A DNA stretch of 24,712 nucleotides from Desulfobacterales bacterium (GCA_030616425.1 JAUWXJ010000008.1:1-24712); one strand, 5' to 3'. Positions 7,976 through 15,490 are shown, counted from the stretch's first letter. A program made the numbers and translations. The notes: generated by a model from the letters alone, not told the origin.

Positions 7976-8268
7976 CCCTGTTAAGTATAAACATTCAATT
8001 CAATCAAAGAACTTTTTATTCTGTTTCGAATGTATTGTTTGCCAAATGTTGTCTTAAGATACTTTTCTCTATGTACAGCATCATCCTGATGTAAGCAGGC
8101 TTCATAGTAGGCCAAGGTTAGAGGCCTCCTCTTAGCGGTTGATTGAACTCTCCCGGCATTGTGTTCATCAACTCTTCGTTTTAAGTCATCTGTGAATCCC
8201 GTATAGAATTTTCCATCTTTCTCACTGAGCAGAACATATACGTAATACATTTTGTTTACTTAACAGGG
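7976..8268 (-). mobile_element. 293-bp inverted-repeat unit carrying a GIY-YIG gene
   Basis: The unit is bounded by perfect 12-bp inverted repeats CCCTGTTAAGTA (7976-7987) and TACTTAACAGGG (8257-8268). The only gene inside fills it: its ATG ends six bases from one repeat and its stop codon lies within the other. It splits a GxxExxY gene between GPGLLE and MVIELE. I see no obvious target-site duplication. Whether the nuclease drives movement is an inference. Confidence 0.65.
7981..8250 (-). CDS. Small GIY-YIG nuclease, free-standing
   Basis: An 89-residue single-domain protein of the GIY-YIG endonuclease superfamily (UvrC N-terminal-like, short 'YhbQ/YazA' type). Visible signatures: YYVYVLLSEKDGKFYTGFTD, where YVY and YTG stand for the GIY...YIG pair; LKRRVDEHNAGRVQSTAKRR, with the conserved Arg and His; and AYYEACLHQDDAVHREKYLK with the metal-binding Glu. 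Length is normal for the family, so it looks intact. It has no clear Shine-Dalgarno sequence; only the inverted repeat and a few A residues precede the ATG. Its stop codon TAA is made by the other repeat. Nearby gene pieces show that it sits inside another gene. Short GIY-YIG proteins of this kind have poorly known functions. Confidence 0.85.
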   Translation of the reverse strand: MYYVYVLLSEKDGKFYTGFTDDLKRRVDEHNAGRVQSTAKRRPLTLAYYEACLHQDDAVHREKYLKTTFGKQYIRNRIKSSLIELNVYT

Positions 8269-8368
8269 TAAAACTCTAACAAACCCGGTCCCAACTTCTT
8301 ATGCACGTTGATAGCAGCCTTGATGATCTGGGATGAAAGTTGGTTTAGCTCCATAATAATTTCATTTC

Positions 8369-8424
8369 CCGCTACGGCGGGATAGCCGGTTGAGGTGAAT
8401 CCTCCTCTCAAGGATTCACCTCAA
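8369..8424. repeat. Two hairpins downstream of the AMIN-DUF1302 gene
   Basis: CCCGC...GCGGG near 8369-8381 is a short stem. TTGAGGTGAATCCT (8390-8403) and AGGATTCACCTCAA (8411-8424) form a perfect 14-bp stem with a 7-base loop. Neither has a T-run on either strand, so I do not call them terminators. Bases 8425-8490 hold degenerate CTCTGTG/CTTTGCG simple repeats, a type also present at 11450-11520 and 11812-11840. Confidence 0.55.
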
Positions 8425-8495
8425 AACTCTGTGGCTCTGTGAGCTCTGTGAGAGATAATCTTTGCGTCCTTTGCGTCTCTGTGAGAGATATTGAC

Positions 8496-10466
8496 TTATA
8501 TAGAATACTTGAAGCTCAGGAAAACCTGATCGTTTGCATCATAAAAGCCCATCAAGGTATCAGTGTCTCCCCCAAACAGATTAAGCCCGAGGGTAATCTC
8601 AAGGTCGGGTACATATTTGCACACTATTTTCGGGTAAATGTAATGGCTCTTGTCGGACAGACTGTAATTGTAACGGAAAACAGCCTCAAGGTTTCCCCGC
8701 CAGAACTCCTTGGTTATTTCACCATTTAATGAAGTGTTGTCTCTTCTGAAATAGAGGATGTCGTCCGCATAGCCGGAGATAATCTGATGTGAAAATTGCA
8801 CATTGATATACCAGTCGCTCTCTCCTGAATAATCGGCTCCCAGAACATAAAAAAAGACAGGTTTTCTCACCGAGGTCAGGCTGCTCGTAAGGAAGGACTG
8901 TTGATCAAAATAGGCCGCCTCTCCCCGCAGGCCGATCTCTTTGGCAGTAGTTTCAAACTCAAAACCGTACACGTGAGACCTTTTGTAGGTGACCTCTATG
9001 TCTTCTTCTGTCAAGGTTGCAGCTGCCAGGGCATTAGACAGATCTTCAAGTGAAGACGGGTCCTCGACCATCAGGTTCTTGATAGGAAAACTCTCATAAT
9101 AGGGGAGGTCCTCCCATGCGTAAAGGTAACTCAACGAGATATCACATTCGTCAATGGTGCTTGATACCCTGGCGCCCCATTCCCCGTTTTCAAATGTTCC
9201 GGCAGGCTTGTTTTCGCGAACAGAGCGTCCTTCCAGGTAATCCTTAAGGACAGTAGAGAGGCTGGAATCACGAACATCTTCTTTGAGGTGTTGATAAACG
9301 GCCCAATCGGTCCCGAAATAATCGATGCGAGACGGCTCAAAGAAGGGGATATAGACCCCCTCCAAGGCATGGGAATCACCAAACACCCGGATTCTGGCCA
9401 TCCAGTTGGGGATTTTGCGATCCTCGATATCAGGGATGATAAACTCCCTCAGGTCATGAGAATTGAGGTTGTCTACCGGGCTGATCTGATCGGTCTTGCC
9501 CCAGCGGATAATCTGTTTGCCTATCCTGAATTCATAAGGCCCTTGTGACCAATAAAGATAACCCTCAAAAAGGTCGAGGTCATAATCCTTTGCATAATGG
9601 TCAGGGCCAAACCAGAGATAATCGGATTCTACAGAAGCCAGCACATGGCGTTTACTTTTTTCCGGTGCCTTGATAGAGGATCCGGATCCTTTGTCGAAAG
9701 TCCATTTCCCTTCCACCCTGATCCTGTTGCGGAAAGCCTGGGACTGTTCATTTTCCTTGTCATCCTTTGTATCAAGGGCCCCTTTTGCCTGAACAAATCC
9801 CCCTAAGTCGAAGGCCCTTTCTTCAGGTAGGGTCTTCTCCTGAACAGAAGCATCCTCGTGTATAGTAGAATCTGCCAAGATTATTATGTCTTTGGTTTCT
9901 GTTTCCTTGGGTAAAGGCTCAAGGGATTTGCTCGGCTTCTGTTCGGGCAGAACTTCTGCTCTTTCCTTGATAATGGGCTGCGGGGGCGGGGGCGAGATTT
10001 CCTTGTTTGCGGATTTCTGATAGGCTACGGGTTGTTTTTCTCGGAAATATGGTTTTATATCTAAAACTATACGGTGAGAGGAAATACCACTTGGGGCAAG
10101 ATAGAAGATACGTTGCAACTCTCCTTCCTTGAGGTCCAAAACTATTCGGACCGTTTCGTCATTGTATTGTGCAAATCGGATCCGTCTTATTGTCTTCCCC
10201 TCTACATTTTTCTCCTGACGCACCAGGGGCAAGATACAATCGTCAATATCTACTACCAGGCGGTCTGGCCCTTTAAGGCTAAAGAGCCGGTACTCGGGTT
10301 TGTGACTAAGATCAATAGCAACCCTTTCAAAGGACTTATGTCTCCCGAAGCGTACGTCAGAAACAGTGTTCTTGGGCATACTCCAGGAATAGGAATAGAG
10401 GCCGAAGACTATAAAAACCGCCAGAAAGAGACAACAGCCTGTTTTATAAAATTGTGCGGGGTTCAT
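8496..10466 (-). CDS. AMIN domain + DUF1302-like outer-membrane protein
   Basis: A 656-residue exported protein. An uncleaved or late-cleaved signal sequence lies at about 10-30 (CCLFLAVFIVFGLYSYSWS). An AMIN-type domain follows at about 36-138 (VAIDLSHKPEYRLFSLKGPD, VDIDDCIL, RIVLDLK, RIVLDIKPYF), of the kind that binds peptidoglycan or localises envelope proteins. A Pro/Lys/Glu-rich linker covers about 140-225. The remainder resembles DUF1302 (EFRIGKQIIRWGKTDQISPV, then many amphipathic strands), a predicted beta-barrel of lipid-export and steroid-related clusters. The C terminus, FLSFKYSI, ends in an aromatic/hydrophobic strand. The AMIN-DUF1302 fusion is unusual to my knowledge. It is downstream of the LolA-like gene by 88 bases. 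Confidence 0.7.
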   Translation of the reverse strand: MNPAQFYKTGCCLFLAVFIVFGLYSYSWSMPKNTVSDVRFGRHKSFERVAIDLSHKPEYRLFSLKGPDRLVVDIDDCILPLVRQEKNVEGKTIRRIRFAQYNDETVRIVLDLKEGELQRIFYLAPSGISSHRIVLDIKPYFREKQPVAYQKSANKEISPPPPQPIIKERAEVLPEQKPSKSLEPLPKETETKDIIILADSTIHEDASVQEKTLPEERAFDLGGFVQAKGALDTKDDKENEQSQAFRNRIRVEGKWTFDKGSGSSIKAPEKSKRHVLASVESDYLWFGPDHYAKDYDLDLFEGYLYWSQGPYEFRIGKQIIRWGKTDQISPVDNLNSHDLREFIIPDIEDRKIPNWMARIRVFGDSHALEGVYIPFFEPSRIDYFGTDWAVYQHLKEDVRDSSLSTVLKDYLEGRSVRENKPAGTFENGEWGARVSSTIDECDISLSYLYAWEDLPYYESFPIKNLMVEDPSSLEDLSNALAAATLTEEDIEVTYKRSHVYGFEFETTAKEIGLRGEAAYFDQQSFLTSSLTSVRKPVFFYVLGADYSGESDWYINVQFSHQIISGYADDILYFRRDNTSLNGEITKEFWRGNLEAVFRYNYSLSDKSHYIYPKIVCKYVPDLEITLGLNLFGGDTDTLMGFYDANDQVFLSFKYSI

Positions 10467-10554
10467 TGCGATCTGGGAAATCCCGACCTTTGGGCGGGAT
10501 CAGAGAAAATTGGCTCTGCCGTCAAGTGCTTGGATTGTTTTTGAATTTCAAATT

Positions 10555-11370
10555 TCAAATTTCCAGGTTCTGCCTGGTGAATACACGATCCTCCAGGTGA
10601 GTGTTGTAAACTACATTCCTGGTTTTCAGAATCGTTTGATGTTTTTTCCGCAGGTCTTCCATGACCACTTCTGTCTCAGTCCATATATTTTGGACATTTT
10701 CTAATCTATTAACCCTGTATTTTTTGATTAATTTTCCTTTCTTGTCAAGATACTCGACCATAATAGGGACATATATCTTCTTGGCAACCCAGCTCTTGAT
10801 CAAAGAGTACTGAGAATCGGTCTCTTTCTTGGGTCTGCTCTCCAGCACCCAGCAATCTATATTACCTACTTTTTCTTCGTCCACAATCTCGTGGTCGGAA
10901 TCCTCCACCGGCCTTCTCTCCATATCTTCATACGTAAAGTCTGTATTAACAAAACGGTGTCCCTTTTGAGACGACACAACGCGCCGCGTACGCCTCAACG
11001 CCGGCAGATACAGAAACTGCTCGGTAACGCCACCCCCCTTCTCTATGGAGAGAAAACCGGTGCCTTCAATGTCTGCCGGTGAATGAAATCGGATAAGTCT
11101 TTTTTGCAGTGGGCCATAATCTTTGGTGTATATTGTAAACTCCCGCACTCTTTTCCGGCCACTCTTGTTAATTAGTACCATGGTTGCCCTGGCCAAAGAG
11201 TCATTACCATTCTCGCGGTCATAGACCAGCTGGGCCAATGCTTTTCCGGATAGACGAAACCCGTCTTGTGCGGAATTGGAATCTGCGAATGAAGGTGTAG
11301 AAAAAAGGCTAAAAGCAGCAAAGAATGAAAGCACGAAAGGTATTATTATTGAATTAAGTTTATCATTCAT
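10555..11370 (-). CDS. Outer-membrane lipoprotein-sorting (LolA-like) protein
   Basis: A 271-residue periplasmic protein with a signal peptide (LNSIIIPFVLSFFAAFSLFS, ending PSFA). The body matches the 'outer membrane lipoprotein-sorting protein' family with a LolA/LolB-like half barrel: MVLINKSGRKRVREFTIYTK, LIRFHSPADIEGTGFLSIE, FLYLPALRRTRRVVSSQKG and FTYEDMERRP. In other genomes this family sits beside MMPL exporters and DUF1302 barrels and is thought to shuttle a hydrophobic cargo across the periplasm. Here it precedes the AMIN-DUF1302 gene and follows the FeeM-like gene with a 600-base repeat-filled gap, so it may have its own promoter. Confidence 0.85.
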   Translation of the reverse strand: MNDKLNSIIIPFVLSFFAAFSLFSTPSFADSNSAQDGFRLSGKALAQLVYDRENGNDSLARATMVLINKSGRKRVREFTIYTKDYGPLQKRLIRFHSPADIEGTGFLSIEKGGGVTEQFLYLPALRRTRRVVSSQKGHRFVNTDFTYEDMERRPVEDSDHEIVDEEKVGNIDCWVLESRPKKETDSQYSLIKSWVAKKIYVPIMVEYLDKKGKLIKKYRVNRLENVQNIWTETEVVMEDLRKKHQTILKTRNVVYNTHLEDRVFTRQNLEI

Positions 11371-11555
11371 TGGTTCAATTGGTGGCGCTGGGTTTTATGT
11401 ACTGGTAAGGTTTTCTCGCCCGCCCGCTCTGCTCGCTCTGCTTGCTCGAGTCGCAGAGGGCACAGAGGGGACTGACACAGACCTTATCTCACACAGAGAT
11501 CACAGGGGCACAGAGTTCTTATGCTGAATTGCTGACCCTGGAGGAATGGGCTTTC

Positions 11556-11589
11556 GCCCCAGTTGAATATGCATTGCATTCAACGGGGC
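11556..11589. repeat. CCCC-GTTGAAT palindrome
   Basis: GCCCCAGTTGAAT (11556-11568) pairs with ATTCAACGGGGC (11578-11589), with one bulged A. The inner arm TTGAAT/ATTCAA differs from the sibling copies on both sides at once, so pairing is preserved. Confidence 0.65.
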
Positions 11590-11712
11590 AGGCATTCCAC
11601 AGGGCAGGGAGGGCAATCCAGATCAAATTGCCATCCCGCTATCGCGGGAGACATACAATGTTGCCATGCTTATGTCAGGGCTCAATGTTGGCACAATCCA
11701 GGTGACAAGATT

Positions 11713-11762
11713 TCCGCCGCCCCGGTGGAATAGCCTTGGATTCCACAGGGCAGGCAGGCGGA
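11713..11762. repeat. Nested palindrome, CCCC-GTGGAAT core
   Basis: The inner stem CCCCGGTGGAAT (11720-11731) pairs with ATTCCACAGGG (11740-11750). Outer arms TCCGCC (11713-11718) and GGCGGA (11757-11762) also match. The core is nearly the same as that at 7640-7672. Confidence 0.6.
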
Positions 11763-11769
11763 TGAGCGG

Positions 11770-11806
11770 TTTTCATTTGCCCCGATCTCATCGGGACAAA
11801 TGAAAA
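11770..11806. repeat. 37-bp hairpin TTTTCATTTG-CCCCGAT
   Basis: TTTTCATTTG (11770-11779) pairs with CAAATGAAAA (11797-11806), and CCCGAT (11781-11786) with ATCGGG (11790-11795). There is one C/A mismatch and a 3-base loop. It lacks an adequate T-run for a terminator on either strand. Confidence 0.6.
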
Positions 11807-11890
11807 GATCTATGACTCTGTGCTCTCTGCGTCTCTGTGGTGAATTACAGTCTTTTCTCAAAAACTCTGAGCCTCCGCGGGCTCTGCCTG

Positions 11891-11922
11891 CCCCGTTAAA
11901 TGCGGAGCCTATTTAACTGGGG
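11891..11922. repeat. CCCC-GTTAAAT palindrome
   Basis: CCCCGTTAAAT (11891-11901) pairs with ATTTAACTGGGG (11911-11922), with one bulged T, around GCGGAGCCT. This is the same inner arm as the 7471-7502 stem. Confidence 0.65.
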
Positions 11923-11979
11923 TGAGATATAGAAATACCAGGCACAACGCCGCAGATGGACTTTTTACGGAGTCGTCAA

Positions 11980-12846
11980 CTAGTGAAGATTGGGGTATAT
12001 GGATTCAATATACTCCCTTTGCTCTGGTGTTGCCTGCTCCAGGACGTTTGTCTTTTGAACAAAGAAATATCGTACGGTATCAGTGTCCATCATCCTTTCA
12101 TTTTTTACTAGAGAATGTTCACCATTGGAGGCTGTTACCTGATTGTTAGTAATCCTGTAAAAGAAAGAATACAAATTGGAGTCAAAGTCGAGCGAACAGT
12201 ATGTGTCTTTCAATTTTCCCAGTATGTCGTCCAAATTCAGCCTCAGGGCAACCGCCGGTGCCCTCACATTGGGATAATATTTCTCCGGACCCAGATCCTC
12301 AAAAAGAAATATCCTTTTATAAAATTCAACGTGCTTGGGATTCACCATGATGCAGAGGTCATTTACATTCTGGTACATTGCATAGCAAAACATAGCCCGA
12401 CACAGATACATAAAGAGGTTTTGCCAGCGAGTTTCCTCGGATGTTGCCAGAGCTGAGATTTCCACAAGCTGTCGGTTTTCGTTTCTAAGGCTATCTAATT
12501 GCTCACGGTAGAGGGCGTCCATGGGGAGACCAAAGAGCTTGCTGTCGAATACCTGAGTCAGAGTACAGATGACCCTGAGGTAAGATTTGAAGACGAAAAC
12601 CACCGTTTCAGGTAGGATATGATAAATGCTGAGAGATATCTTGAACGGGTTGGGTTCTCTTAAATAACCCAGCTTCAGGTACGACTGATAAACTAAGGAA
12701 AACGCTTGCTCAAGTTCATCCCGTGTCTCGGCAATCTTTATGCTGGGCCGATCGATGTCGTCGATTTTGTTCTGCAACAATGCTGAACGCTTGATACGAA
12801 TCGAGCGCCTTCTGTCAGACGTACGATCTACTGCTAATGTTCCCAT
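11980..12846 (-). CDS. FeeM-like N-acyl amino acid synthase
   Basis: A 288-residue GNAT-fold acyltransferase of the FeeM/autoinducer-synthase-like group. I place the start at ATG 12846, five bases after AGGAGGT (12852-12858); the GTG at 12849 is too close. Family-like features: KIAETRDELEQAFSLVYQSY at the start of the GNAT core, LVEISALATSEETRW, and NPKHVEFYKRIFLFEDLG followed by KYYPNVRAPAVALRLNLDD, which is very like the C-terminal core of FeeM. These enzymes join a fatty acyl group, usually from acyl-ACP, to an amino acid such as tyrosine. They are known to co-occur with PEP-CTERM/exosortase systems, consistent with this window. It is the most upstream intact gene of the - strand cluster. 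Acceptor and chain length cannot be read from sequence. Confidence 0.75.
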   Translation of the reverse strand: MGTLAVDRTSDRRRSIRIKRSALLQNKIDDIDRPSIKIAETRDELEQAFSLVYQSYLKLGYLREPNPFKISLSIYHILPETVVFVFKSYLRVICTLTQVFDSKLFGLPMDALYREQLDSLRNENRQLVEISALATSEETRWQNLFMYLCRAMFCYAMYQNVNDLCIMVNPKHVEFYKRIFLFEDLGPEKYYPNVRAPAVALRLNLDDILGKLKDTYCSLDFDSNLYSFFYRITNNQVTASNGEHSLVKNERMMDTDTVRYFFVQKTNVLEQATPEQREYIESIYPNLH

Positions 12847-12911
12847 CACTTACCTCCTAACCCGGACAAGCCGGAACCAAACACGGATAGTTTAATAGTA
12901 AGGTTACGGTT

Positions 12912-12979
12912 GCCTGCCCGCCATCACTACGCTCAGGCGTTAGCAGGCGGGCGCAGCTCGTTTAGCGCAAAGGTTGCGC
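12912..12979. repeat. Nested palindromes between FeeM-like gene and DUF1302 remnant
   Basis: GCCCGCC (12916-12922) pairs with GGCGGGC (12946-12952); inside it ACGC (12929-12932) pairs with GCGT (12937-12940). A separate stem GCGCAA/TTGCGC sits at 12965-12979. The remaining bases of 12847-13096 show no gene. Confidence 0.5.
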
Positions 12980-13096
12980 CTGACGGCTTGAAAACATTAC
13001 ACTTCGTGTCGGTGGTCGGTTTACGTCAAACGGCCCGCCCTAGCGCGACATCAATAAAACATTTTCTGGCAGAAAAACTACAAATTTCACAACAAA

Positions 13097-14355
13097 TCAA
13101 AAGTTGTATTCTAATTGACAGATCAGGCGATCATTCTTTTCCCATCGCTCAAATGAACTGCCATCCCCGCCGTCAAAAAATTCTGCGGCAACCTTTATTA
13201 CGACATCATCCGTCAACTTATATTCCAGGCCTAATCTCTGGGCCCAGCCCTTGTCTGAGATTTCGTAGTTCAGGGCATACTCCCATTCCAGATCCTCATT
13301 GTACTTAAATTTGATTCGACCAAGGCCGTTGTTGCGCATATTGCGCGCATAGTCTGAACTCCTATAATAATCAGGATCACTCTGTGTGGCGACTGTCCAT
13401 TCCCCTGCATACTCTGCTGTTATATCGATGCGGTCATGCCCGATTTTATGGGCTAAATCCTCGGCAGTGTATGTAACACCTCCCACATAGTCGAAATAGT
13501 TATCGTCTCTGCCGCCATAGCTGTACTGAAAGATACCTTCGCCGTGGAACTCAAACTCCTTATGGGTGGTGGAAAACCCACCGCTAAAGTTAGCCACCCG
13601 AGGGTATTCCTTCACATACTTATCCGTAACCGTAATGCCCATAATATCATGTTTTTCCTCTTTAAGCACCGGTAATGGAGAAAAGCCATGAAAAACGGCC
13701 ATAAAAAGGTCCCATCCTTTAAATATGGTCTTAGCCCGCGCAAGCCCCTGGACATCATAGCGCCTGGGGTAGTCCTCTTCTATGGCCACGCCGCTTTCCA
13801 GCATGGAGAAATAGTAAGTCTCCTCTTTGCTCCTCTTGCCCGACCATATAGATGTGCTGTCCGGAGCTTTACTCGGGCTGAAAAAGGGGATTGCAGCCAA
13901 AGTCAGGGTGGTTTTTCCTTATGATAGTAATCGACTGAACCAAGCCATACCCCGTAAGTTTTTTGATCTAAGGGATCGTTCAAATCCCGTGGACTGATGC
14001 GGTCCGTCGGGGTATACAGAGTGGACAGCCCCATCTGAACGATCTTCTTCCCTAGTGTGATATCAAAACTTTCCGAAGTCAGTATGAAATTGAGTTCGCT
14101 TATCTCCAGATGTCGGCGTCTGTGGTCGGTATCTCTCATAAACTGAGCCATCCCCGCATAGGTGCCTTCCTGGTTCCCACCCTCTGCCCATCCGGCAGCA
14201 TCGAAAATATACTTTTCTCGTACTACCTTAGTCTCCCATTCCAGCCTGTAGTCAACAAAGACATCCTTAGTATCTCTATCTTCATCTTCCTGTACCTCGA
14301 AATCATCAAATTGAAAGATCACCCGGGGAATAAGAGTCCCCTCAAAACCATCCAC
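13097..14355 (-). pseudogene. DUF1302-like outer-membrane protein, frameshifted and 5'-truncated
   Basis: Two ORFs in different frames form one DUF1302-like protein. The first (GTG 14355 to stop 13903) has ITLGKKIVQMGLSTLYTPTD then RISPRDLNDPL and ends GSVDYYHKEKPP. The second (to 13097) continues as TTLTLAAIPFFSPSKAPDS and ends LICQLEYNF, a terminal Phe as in beta-barrel proteins. The frames join if the A-run at 13912-13916 (written T on the + strand) had six bases instead of five. There is no signal peptide. The frame is open upstream to a stop at 14482-14484 but has no usable start, and a REP-like sequence (GTGTCCCCATTTTT, - strand) lies there, so the 5' end seems lost. A homopolymer sequencing error could explain the frameshift but not the missing 5' end. 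Confidence 0.7.
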
Positions 14356-14480
14356 CAGATCTTTAAGAAAGCCGGGCTGCCCAATTTCTTTATCTTTCCC
14401 AGGCTTAGCGGTGCCCCCGATCTCCAGGAAATAGAGAAAAATGGGGACACTCTTGACATAAACGGGGAATAAAGGGTGAC

Positions 14481-14567
14481 GTTATCCCCGAGCCCGCTAC
14501 CATGTTACTTCTTGGCACAGGGCTGGTTGGGCTGGTTGGATTTGGTAGGGAGAGGTTCTTCAAATAA
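14481..14567 (+). pseudogene. Orphan PEP-CTERM tail
   Basis: Codons for VIPEPATMLLLGTGLVGLVG followed by FGRERFFK and TAA (14565-14567). The frame is open only back to a TGA at 14454-14456, with no signal peptide or domain. Its 3' side carries the same hairpin pair and a similar terminator as the intact gene ending at 3162, so the 3' portion of a PEP-CTERM gene survives here next to the truncated DUF1302 gene. Confidence 0.65.
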
Positions 14568-14576
14568 AATTGTTAT

Positions 14577-14630
14577 AAAATCGTTTCACGATTTTATTTC
14601 ACGATTTTATGAAACGTGACTATGTCACTT
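14577..14630 (+). repeat. PEP-CTERM 3' two-hairpin element
   Basis: AAAATCGT...ACGATTTT (14577-14595) and GTGAC-TAT-GTCAC (14616-14628), with an extra partial TTTCACGATTTTAT copy between them. It matches 3161-3200 and, more weakly, 1614-1655. Confidence 0.6.
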
Positions 14631-14720
14631 GTTCGGGTTCATGGGGTTCATCGGGTTATTTGAGTTTCTTGAGTTGAGAATCGGCAAACCTTGAAACCCA
14701 ATAAACGGGCAAGAACAAGA

Positions 14721-14756
14721 AGCCGCTCAGGGGTGAATTCCTGGGTGGCTTTTTTG
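14721..14756 (+). terminator. Intrinsic terminator after the orphan PEP-CTERM tail
   Basis: AGCCGCTCAGG (14721-14731) pairs with CCTGGGTGGCT (14740-14750), using G-U pairs, followed by a T-run. The loop GTGAATTC resembles that of the terminator at 3251-3287, which supports a shared origin of the two 3' regions. Confidence 0.75.
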
Positions 14757-14796
14757 TGTGAAAATTCGGGCGGTAATCCGAGAAGCTGCTGAACGT

Positions 14797-15195
14797 TCAG
14801 GCTGCGAGGAGGTTTAGAGCAAAATTTTTCGCAATAATCATAAAGTGTTTATCAAGGGTGAGTAAGGACAGATCGTTTTCGATGGCGAGTTGGGCTATTA
14901 TGAGATCTACGACACCCAAGGTGTAGCCTTTTCGCGCCAAGTCATATCCCATCTTGCCAGCGTCGACGTATGTTGCAGGCGATTGATAGACCATTTCCAT
15001 TGTTTCGAATAGCTCTGACACTATGGTCAATTCTTTGGTGGTCTTAGCTCCCCGTAGCAACTCCAGAGTGATGATACCTGTCCCGGTGGCTCGCCCTTCC
15101 CGAAGTAACGTGGCCACCAGCTCGTGCCGCTCAGGATCTTTCCTTCGGAAAAAGTCGATCCACGCCGAGGTATCCACTAACACTCTATCGGCCAT
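14797..15195 (-). CDS. vapC: VapC-type PIN-domain toxin (intact)
   Basis: About 132 residues from ATG 15195; the frame is open further upstream, but this start overlaps the antitoxin end by 11 bases, as is common for vapBC. PIN-domain acidic residues are all present: MADRVLVDTSAW (first Asp), ITLELLRG (Glu), GVVDLIIAQLA (Asp) and LLTLDKHF (last Asp). VapC toxins are metal-dependent RNases, typically cutting tRNA or rRNA. It is the only complete PIN toxin gene in this window; two others downstream are broken. Confidence 0.85.
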   Translation of the reverse strand: MADRVLVDTSAWIDFFRRKDPERHELVATLLREGRATGTGIITLELLRGAKTTKELTIVSELFETMEMVYQSPATYVDAGKMGYDLARKGYTLGVVDLIIAQLAIENDLSLLTLDKHFMIIAKNFALNLLAA

Positions 15196-15379
15196 GACGT
15201 GCATTGTCCCAGTCGTCGGAAAACTCGAGTGAGCCTGTTTCCTCAATTAGACGCTCGATCTTCTGTCGCCTAATGAACTCTTTGAGGGCACGTGCCACGA
15301 CTTCAGTCTTAGTACGAACCCCAGCCAGCCGGACAGCCTCTTCAAGCAGCTTTTCGGGTATGTTCAAAGTAGTTTTCAT
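15185..15379 (-). CDS. vapB: VapB-type antitoxin
   Basis: About 64 residues starting MKTTLNIPEKLLEEAVRLAG. I prefer ATG 15379 over 15382 because GGAG at 15387-15390 is then seven bases away. The N terminus is a ribbon-helix-helix-like DNA-binding region (TKTEVVARALKEFIRRQ) of the VapB type found in MazE/VapB_antitoxin families. The C terminus, GSLEFSDDWDNARHGR, is the toxin-binding tail. It is coupled to vapC by overlap and is expected to autoregulate the pair. Confidence 0.85.
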   Translation of the reverse strand: MKTTLNIPEKLLEEAVRLAGVRTKTEVVARALKEFIRRQKIERLIEETGSLEFSDDWDNARHGR

Positions 15380-15490
15380 CATCCATCTCCATATGTTAGT
15401 ATTGTATGTATAAAAACATGTAATATGAACGGATGTCAACAAAAATATGGGTACATGGATTGGCATACCCTGCAGATTCTGCTGTAAATC

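Larger units (their letters stand above)
7529..8354 (-). pseudogene. GxxExxY (PD-(D/E)XK_3) gene broken into three pieces
   Basis: Three separated segments on the - strand together rebuild a GxxExxY family protein. Segment 1 (8354 down to about 8270) gives MELNQLSSQIIKAAINVH then KKLGPGLLE, the N terminus with the first part of the GxxExxY motif. Segment 2 (about 7975 to 7797) gives MVIELEHMGVRVQSEVALP, FRIDL and IIVELKSVE, the middle with the Asp and Glu-x-Lys of the PD-(D/E)XK core. Segment 3 (7639 to about 7550) gives TYLRLAKKPLGLLINFN and LLKDGINRIIN, the C terminus. Between 1 and 2 sits a GIY-YIG gene in an inverted-repeat frame; between 2 and 3 sit a 100-bp element with the same ends and one further palindrome. 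About six residues seem missing at the second junction. The protein's cellular role is unknown even when intact. Confidence 0.75.
11371..11979. repeat. Repeat-filled intergenic region
   Basis: About 600 bases without a gene. It holds four clear palindromes listed separately, a small CCCGC/GCGGG stem near 11636-11648, a GGCAAT/ATTGCC stem near 11608-11631, an isolated half-palindrome ATTCCACAGGGCAGG after 11591, and degenerate CTCTG/CACAGAGG simple repeats at about 11410-11520 and 11812-11890. I see no remnant of a coding sequence that I can identify. Confidence 0.6.

Noticed and set aside
8390..8424. Intrinsic terminator for the AMIN-DUF1302 gene
   Set aside because: The 14-bp stem is strong, but no T-run follows it on either strand.
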